Below are positions 58,795 to 64,000 of a stretch of 64,000 nucleotides of DNA, piece after piece. The stretch's first letter is position 1. The number at the start of each line of letters is the position of its first letter. Below the pieces are notes generated by a model, which made no database searches, was not told where the DNA came from, and was given only the letters and a program-made list of their open reading frames with translations. Source of the stretch: a virus; IMG/VR virus record IMGVR_UViG_3300043449_000947, positions 1 through 64,000 of that record, one strand, 5' to 3'. The translations under genes were made by a program, and so were the position numbers.

Positions 58795-60935
58795 TATGCA
58801 ACCCTGATTGCGGTGATCTGTGAAGCGTTGTTACCTGCGCTGTTGGCGGTCATCGCGGCCTTGATGAGACTGTTGGCATTACCGGCGCTAGTAGCCATCT
58901 GCGCTCTGATCGTGGTCGTACTGCCCAGCGTGATGACGGCGGTCATCGTCATCGGAACGCCTGTGCCCGACACCGAGGCGTGATAGCCCTGCTGTGAGGC
59001 GTAATGATTGGTGCCGTCCGAGATACGTCCGTAGATGGTTTCCGCCGTGGTCGCAGCTCTGACTTGCGTCAGGTGTGCAGTAACCAACCAAGTGCCCGCG
59101 TCCAGACTGACACTAGGCCCGTTGTACCAAGTATTGCTGCTGGGCATCTGCACATCGGCAGACAGGGACGCCTCGGCGTGGGTCAGCGTCGCGCCACTCG
59201 AAGGGGTTTGCCAGCTATAGTCGTGGTCGGTGTTGGTGTCCTTGGTCAGCACCTGCCCCGTCGTACCGCCTGATGGAGGTTCATTGATCGGGATATCGCC
59301 AGAGCCCAGTAGAGAGGTGGACTTCACAGTTTTGATGCTGGTGCCGGAAACAAGATCGTCCTGCTTGGCATCCAGAGCAGTCTGCAGTCCGGTGATAGCC
59401 CCGATGGTGTGCTGATCTGGGTCTTGTCGGTCAGTCAGTGAGTCGTGGCTGGTTGCAGAGAAAGTGCTGCTCGAGGCCGCTACACGATCTTGAATCGTCC
59501 GCACGGCAGCGATGACTACGTGCGGTGTGTTGGCTGTGTACGCCGTGCTGGTCTGCAGCACGATCTGGTACATGGCGACAATCTCAGCCACAGAAACGCC
59601 GTAGCCTTCGAAATTCTCCTGATAGGCAGCATCTACCGTGTCATGTGCCAGACGGCCCATGACGAGCCGCACAGGGTTCACTTGGCTATTGGTCGCTACC
59701 AGCCAGTAGCTGATGTATTTTCCTTCGCCTGCGTCGGCCAGTGAACCACTGCCGCCTGAGATGGGGTTGTAGCGGGCTGTCGTGGTTCCTGCCACCCAAG
59801 GAGTGGTCGACGCGGTCGTCATGACGTACGTCGTACCGTTCAGGTACATGACCGGCAGTGAAGCCGCTCCGGTCAGAATCTGCTCGAACGGATTCGTAGG
59901 CGAAGCCGCATGAGTGATTGTGTGCTCAAGGTCTTCGTCTGCGATGACCAGCGGAGCTGCTACCGCCACCGAAACCGCAGAGGCATTATTGAGGGTATAG
60001 GTCAGTGATCCGCCAGACCGCCAGATGGTGCCGACATTCCTGTGATGGACGTAGTGCCATTCCGGGTCACCTGTGACCGAGTGCCGTTCATCCCCTATGA
60101 TGAGTGCCTTGCTGTTCGTCGCGTCCCACATGACATAGGCCGCGTTGATGCTGTTCTTGATGTCCCCGAAAGTACCTGCGTCATAGAGCGCCCATGTGGT
60201 CGGGTTGATGCTGTAATACTTGCCCTGCGAGGTGTCTGGAACGGTGAACGTCAGCGCACTGGAGTAAGTGTGCTTCTCGCCGCGATAGTAGACGTCAAAT
60301 GACGCACCTGTCGGTGCAATCGACAGAACGCGAGTGCTCTCGTTGAAAGTGATCGTAGAGGAGGTGCGATCGACGAAACCAGTGATCTGGCCGTTGATGC
60401 TACCTACTGCAGTGCGGGCTTTCGCGTCGAGGTTGGTCCACGATGTGTCGTAATTAGTGCTGCTGGACTTGAGCAGAATGTCGCCAGACACACCGCCCGT
60501 AGGGAACGGCTGGCTGGGGTTAGCCCATTGCGTGTCGTAATCAGTGCCAGAAACTTTGGCGAGTACCTGCCCGGTTGTGCCCCCAGAGATCACGCCTGCG
60601 CCGGGAACGCCTTGTGGGCCGATGGCCCCAGTGTTGGCGTCTACCCACTGGGTAGAAGTCCCGTCGTTATAGAAAACCTTGAGCACACCGTTGGTGCTGT
60701 CCCACCACAGATCGCCGTCATTCGGCGAAGAAGGAGGAGTTGTGGAAACCGTTACGGATGCGCCACCAGCCGTGCCAGCAGACAGATCGACGATCGTGTC
60801 GACGCCACCTACGCTCTTCTTGGTGTAGAGCTTGCCGTCGTTAGTGTTGAGCGCGAGCTCACCTAACTGTAAATCGGAAGTCTGCGGTACTCTTCCGGGT
60901 ACCGCAGATCTTTTGAGCTTGAGTGTGTTTGCCAT
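58794..60935 (-). CDS. Tail fibre protein (713 aa)
   Basis: The N-terminal attachment module ANTLKLKRSAVPGRVP and QLGELALNTNDGKLY is standard in phage fibres. Spaced GGTTGQVLxKxSxTxYDxxW repeats (near 115, 150 and 600) form a stem. The C-terminal 100 residues (GSTTTIRAQMATSAGN) form a beta-rich tip. It overlaps the S74 fibre by one base. Confidence 0.85.
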   Translation of the reverse strand: MANTLKLKRSAVPGRVPQTSDLQLGELALNTNDGKLYTKKSVGGVDTIVDLSAGTAGGASVTVSTTPPSSPNDGDLWWDSTNGVLKVFYNDGTSTQWVDANTGAIGPQGVPGAGVISGGTTGQVLAKVSGTDYDTQWANPSQPFPTGGVSGDILLKSSSTNYDTSWTNLDAKARTAVGSINGQITGFVDRTSSTITFNESTRVLSIAPTGASFDVYYRGEKHTYSSALTFTVPDTSQGKYYSINPTTWALYDAGTFGDIKNSINAAYVMWDATNSKALIIGDERHSVTGDPEWHYVHHRNVGTIWRSGGSLTYTLNNASAVSVAVAAPLVIADEDLEHTITHAASPTNPFEQILTGAASLPVMYLNGTTYVMTTASTTPWVAGTTTARYNPISGGSGSLADAGEGKYISYWLVATNSQVNPVRLVMGRLAHDTVDAAYQENFEGYGVSVAEIVAMYQIVLQTSTAYTANTPHVVIAAVRTIQDRVAASSSTFSATSHDSLTDRQDPDQHTIGAITGLQTALDAKQDDLVSGTSIKTVKSTSLLGSGDIPINEPPSGGTTGQVLTKDTNTDHDYSWQTPSSGATLTHAEASLSADVQMPSSNTWYNGPSVSLDAGTWLVTAHLTQVRAATTAETIYGRISDGTNHYASQQGYHASVSGTGVPMTMTAVITLGSTTTIRAQMATSAGNANSLIKAAMTANSAGNNASQITAIRVA

Positions 60936-60978
60936 GTGGCTCCCTGTTAACGCCTATATAGGCAGGGGTTTACAAAAC

Positions 60979-62409
60979 TTAGAACGTACCGCCGTCGATC
61001 GTAGATGCGTCGCTCAGAATCGTACCGCTGGTCGGCAGGGTGACTGACGTCGCTGCAGTCAGCGCGATAGAGCCGGTGAACGCTCCGGTGAACGACAGCG
61101 CTGCTGCAGTGCTCAGGTTGCCGCCGACAGTGATCGTGCTCGCACCGTTGTTGACGCCAGTACCGCCGTAGGTGCCGCCGATGACGGAGCCCTGCCAAGT
61201 ACCAGTACCGATCGTACCCAGCGTCGTGATGCTGGACTGACCGACGTAGGTGGAAGCGATGTCGATTGAGTCAGCATTGACCGTGATGCGGTTGCTGGTA
61301 CCGATGACGTCGAGGGTGTTACCGGTCTTGGTAAGACCCGCACCAGCAGTGACCTGACCTGCACCGGAGAACTGAACAAAAGTCAGAGCAGTGGTGTTCA
61401 GGACGATCGTATCGTTGGTGGACAGTACCCAGCCGCTGTCGGCGTTGGTCGTACCTTCAGCAACGAAGGTGAACATGCCTGCGGTGACTTCAGCGCTGGA
61501 GTCTGCATCCGTCGAACGAGACCATGCACCGGCAGCAACGACGTAGATACCGTTGGTAGAAGCTGTGGACTGATCCTTGACCAGCACACGATCGCCAGCA
61601 ATCAGAACGACGCCATCGATTGTCTGCGTACCAGTCAAGCTGATGTTGGCAGTGGTGGCTGCGCGAACACTGGCTTTGACATCGAGGCCGGAACGAGCTG
61701 CATCGACGTATGCCTTGGTAGCTGCGTCCTGATCACCGACCGGGTCTGCCAGATTAGTCAGTTTGAAGCCGCCAATAGACAGATCGGCAGTCGGCGCGCT
61801 CAGATCACTCAGAGAGGCAGTAGCTGTGCTGGTGACGCGACCGTAGGTGTCGACCGTGACCTTGGTGAAGGTGCCAACGCCAGAGCCACCGATCGTCAGA
61901 GAAGTCAGATCAACTGTCGGATTGCCTGCGACGCCATCGCCATTGGTCAGAGTGATGCGACCGGAAGTGCCAGTAATAGAACGCTGGGCCCATGTGTCAG
62001 AACCAGTACGTACTGCCAGACCAGTGCTAGACAGTCCTTCCAGAGCAGACAGGTCGTTGGCCAGAGCCAGCGTAGGATTGCCAGAGACGCCGTCGCCATT
62101 GGTGACCGTGATACCTGCCGCAGGCTGAGTAAGAGTACGAGTGGCGACACTACCAGTTGCCGTACGCGCCACAATACCGTTGGTGGCAAGGTTAGCGAAC
62201 GCAGTTAGATCGCTGTCTAGCGGCTGGAATGCACCAGAGCCGCCAATGGCAATTACAGAGGTAGCTGAACCACCCGCTCCACCAGTACCAGTACCGTAGT
62301 AAAGCGTATTGTCCTGTTCGTTGAACGCCAGCTCTGCGTTCTGCAGACTGGCAGGAGCGCCTGCAGCACCGCCTGCAGCACGCCGTTTGATTCGAATGAT
62401 GTTAGCCAT
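60979..62409 (-). CDS. Tail fibre protein (476 aa)
   Basis: The attachment domain ANIIRIKRRAAGGAAGAP and NAELAFNEQDNTLYYGTG is followed by a beta-rich stem. GDQDAATKAYVDAARSGLDV and VVLIAGDRVLVKDQST (near 270-290) recur in the S74 fibre. The last residues, STIDGGTF, resemble the end of the collagen-like protein next to it (TLSDGGNF). Confidence 0.85.
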   Translation of the reverse strand: MANIIRIKRRAAGGAAGAPASLQNAELAFNEQDNTLYYGTGTGGAGGSATSVIAIGGSGAFQPLDSDLTAFANLATNGIVARTATGSVATRTLTQPAAGITVTNGDGVSGNPTLALANDLSALEGLSSTGLAVRTGSDTWAQRSITGTSGRITLTNGDGVAGNPTVDLTSLTIGGSGVGTFTKVTVDTYGRVTSTATASLSDLSAPTADLSIGGFKLTNLADPVGDQDAATKAYVDAARSGLDVKASVRAATTANISLTGTQTIDGVVLIAGDRVLVKDQSTASTNGIYVVAAGAWSRSTDADSSAEVTAGMFTFVAEGTTNADSGWVLSTNDTIVLNTTALTFVQFSGAGQVTAGAGLTKTGNTLDVIGTSNRITVNADSIDIASTYVGQSSITTLGTIGTGTWQGSVIGGTYGGTGVNNGASTITVGGNLSTAAALSFTGAFTGSIALTAATSVTLPTSGTILSDASTIDGGTF

Positions 62410-62420
62410 CGCAAAGACTC

Positions 62421-62735
62421 CTAAAAATTACCGCCGTCAGACAGCGTGGTTTTGTGTACATTTACCCAGCTACTACCGCTGAATTCCAGATGATCTCCTG
62501 TCGATAGATTTACCGGCGCGACGATAGCCCCGCCTAGATAGTTATCGCCCGGAGGTCCCTGAATTCCTTGCTCGCCTTGAACTCCTTGAATCCCTTGGAT
62601 TCCTTGGGGCCCGATCGGACCTTGTTCACCGACAGAAACTACGGAGTGTTCAGAATCAATCGTAACGACGCTGCTGTCATTTTCGACGACAGTTACAGTG
62701 ATGTCGTTTTCAATGACAGCAATGTTGTCGCTCAC
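62421..62735 (-). CDS. Collagen-like fibre protein (104 aa)
   Basis: A Gly-x-y repeat runs from GEQGPIGPQGIQGIQGV to QGPPGD (residues about 37-63) and should form a collagen triple helix. The N-terminal 35 residues contain alternating Val and Thr (ITVTVVENDSSVVTI). The C-terminal domain ends in HKTTLSDGGNF, like the end of the 60979 fibre. It is probably a trimeric adaptor or short fibre. Confidence 0.85.
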   Translation of the reverse strand: MSDNIAVIENDITVTVVENDSSVVTIDSEHSVVSVGEQGPIGPQGIQGIQGVQGEQGIQGPPGDNYLGGAIVAPVNLSTGDHLEFSGSSWVNVHKTTLSDGGNF

Positions 62736-63328
62736 GTCGTGATTTCCTTCACCACCGTTACTGCTCCGGACAGGAGTGTGGATACACGGTCGTCTGTCGT
62801 TACCATCTCTAATTCATAAACGCCTTTAGTCCACGTAAATGCTTCAGTGTCTTCGGCGCTGATAAACAGCTGGATAGTCTTGGCAGCATCATCGAGGATG
62901 ATTCGATCGTTAGCCGTCGTAAGAGAAAACAGGACCGTGCCTCCTACTTTGTCCTTGATGGACATACGCGCTTGGAAGTCGGTCAAGTCTACGGGAGTGT
63001 TGTACTGGACATAGCCGCCAGACTGATACGGTTTGTAATCAGCGGCGTTTATGGAATTCAATTCCAATGTATCGGAGTCGATTACCGTCGCTTTGTGAAA
63101 GTCTTTAGTCTTAGGGGGTATATTTTCAGAGTTGATCTGCGTCATGCCCTTGACGGATACGATGGCTACACGCCATCCGTCAGGAACACCGTGATCGGGA
63201 CAGGTTATTTGTGCGGGAGCCGCTTTGGTTATGCCTGTAATTGCCTTATAGACAATAGGGCCTGCCTCCCAGCGCAGTGTCTTGGAGTAGGTCTTGCCTT
63301 GAGCAATTACTAGATCAGATGCCGCCAT
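62732..63328 (-). CDS. Conserved virion protein of the connector/fibre region (198 aa)
   Basis: The C-terminal half shows the phage-family pattern VDLTDFQARMSIKDKVGGTV, LFSLTTANDRIILDD, KGVYELEMVTTDDRVSTLL and a final VTVVKEITT. The family occurs next to fibre genes in many phages. It overlaps the collagen-like gene by four bases and the adaptor gene by 14. Confidence 0.72.
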   Translation of the reverse strand: MAASDLVIAQGKTYSKTLRWEAGPIVYKAITGITKAAPAQITCPDHGVPDGWRVAIVSVKGMTQINSENIPPKTKDFHKATVIDSDTLELNSINAADYKPYQSGGYVQYNTPVDLTDFQARMSIKDKVGGTVLFSLTTANDRIILDDAAKTIQLFISAEDTEAFTWTKGVYELEMVTTDDRVSTLLSGAVTVVKEITT

Positions 63329-63995
63329 ATCGAACTACTCGCACTTTGTGTTTTGCCCGGTCCTTCTCTCGCCTTACAAAGTCGCAGTAGCTGGTGAAAG
63401 CCGCCGCGTCTTCCGCTGCCTTTATCTTATTAAAGGTTTCAGCGTCTTGCTTATTATACGCGAGAGAACGCATCCATTTAAGCAAATGTATATGGTGATG
63501 GCTAGGAACATCAACGAGTTCCTGACCGCCGTCCGTTATATCAACAAGTGGGAGTCGTTCGACAAGCAGTCTTACTGAATAGTCACGATCTGGTATGGCC
63601 ACCCACTCGACTAATCCGGGCTGCATACCAATCACGATGTAGCGCACTTTACCGATGGTGGTAGTACTGTTCAGATGACGGAGAATTCCGTAGTCGATAT
63701 CTGAAAGAGTGCTGACATCCTGTGCGTTAATTACTTTAACCTCGTCACCCGTATCTTCTAGGGTGGCGGTACGGACTAACAAGATTTTCTGACTGATCTC
63801 TCCATTACGCTCGCCTTCAGCTGCAGTGAGCTGACAGACGTCAGAGAGATAATCAGGAATTCCGCCGACGAGGCGCACGAACATGTAGTACGCATCGTTC
63901 ATGTATGCGTACACCTCTTCGTCGGACCAGAGATACGGTCTAGCTGTATCTACTACGTCCTTACGGAACAAATCATGCAGTTCGTCACTGGTCAT
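63315..63995 (-). CDS. Phage adaptor-like protein
   Basis: 226 aa. An N-terminal helical region (SDELHDLFRKDVVDTARPYLWSDEEVYAYMNDAYYMFVRLV, broken here only by position) matches the connector or adaptor layout of podoviruses, and the C-terminal LLKWMRSLAYNKQDAETFNK helix is typical. Such proteins bind below the portal and dock fibres. The gene continues the late operon from beyond the right edge. Confidence 0.7.
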   Translation of the reverse strand: MTSDELHDLFRKDVVDTARPYLWSDEEVYAYMNDAYYMFVRLVGGIPDYLSDVCQLTAAEGERNGEISQKILLVRTATLEDTGDEVKVINAQDVSTLSDIDYGILRHLNSTTTIGKVRYIVIGMQPGLVEWVAIPDRDYSVRLLVERLPLVDITDGGQELVDVPSHHHIHLLKWMRSLAYNKQDAETFNKIKAAEDAAAFTSYCDFVRREKDRAKHKVRVVRYGGI

Positions 63996-64000
63996 CGTTG

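Noticed and set aside
1-64000. CRISPR array, integrase, repressor or diversity-generating retroelement
   Set aside because: No regularly spaced direct repeats, no recombinase or CI-like gene, and no reverse transcriptase motif (YxDD) in any convincing frame.

Overview
The window is most of the genome of a virulent tailed phage, probably a podovirus of a Gram-negative host. I see a terminase pair, a complete DNA-replication set, and a long late operon with an adaptor-like connector protein, a nozzle-like protein, internal-virion-like proteins (one of 2,471 residues) and a large set of receptor-binding fibres. There is no tape-measure protein, tail sheath, integrase or repressor. The lysis genes (GH19-type endolysin, several small membrane proteins, a lipobox protein) fit a two-membrane host. 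The host and the exact phage genus cannot be named from the sequence alone.

Layout. (1) 1-1,868, minus strand: terminase large subunit (cut by the window edge) and small subunit. (2) 2,167-4,189, plus strand: small early genes in three units, each preceded by a copy of the same promoter-like element, with terminators after two of them. (3) 4,674-26,376, plus strand: one tightly packed block for replication and nucleotide metabolism. It holds a primase-helicase, MazG-like and dATP/dGTP diphosphohydrolase-like enzymes, a MoxR ATPase/DUF3150/VWA-metallopeptidase trio, a RecB/Cas4-like nuclease, an SNF2 helicase, ThyX, a family A DNA polymerase, a DnaQ-like exonuclease, a VRR-NUC nuclease, a dCMP deaminase, a Gp88-family protein and many small unknown genes. 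(4) 26,751-63,995, minus strand: virion, fibre and lysis genes, transcribed from beyond the right edge. If the genome is circular or circularly permuted, the right-hand late genes run into the terminase genes at the left edge after a short missing stretch that should hold portal, scaffold and capsid.

Two structural features stand out. First, the replication block is bracketed by inverted copies of a roughly 250-bp AT-rich control region (4,388-4,632 and 26,433-26,690). Each carries repeated TTGTGATT/AATCACAA boxes and an outward-facing ACTCACTATAG core. Second, about 500 bp inside the block (24,153-24,660) has no credible gene. It folds on paper into a series of long perfect stems and ends with two tandem copies of a three-way-junction motif whose helices differ by compensatory changes. 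This looks like an undescribed structured RNA. It lies just upstream of a widespread phage protein with a GDxRPxxGR C-terminus.

How the genes fit together: the primase-helicase, polymerase, SNF2 helicase and three nucleases copy and process the phage DNA, while ThyX, dCMP deaminase, MazG and the diphosphohydrolase-like protein shape the nucleotide pool. The late genes build a particle with at least five candidate receptor-binding or decoration proteins (S74-chaperoned fibre, collagen-like fibre, kelch-like propeller, LamG and discoidin-like domains). All homology statements rest on motif recognition by eye, without database searches.
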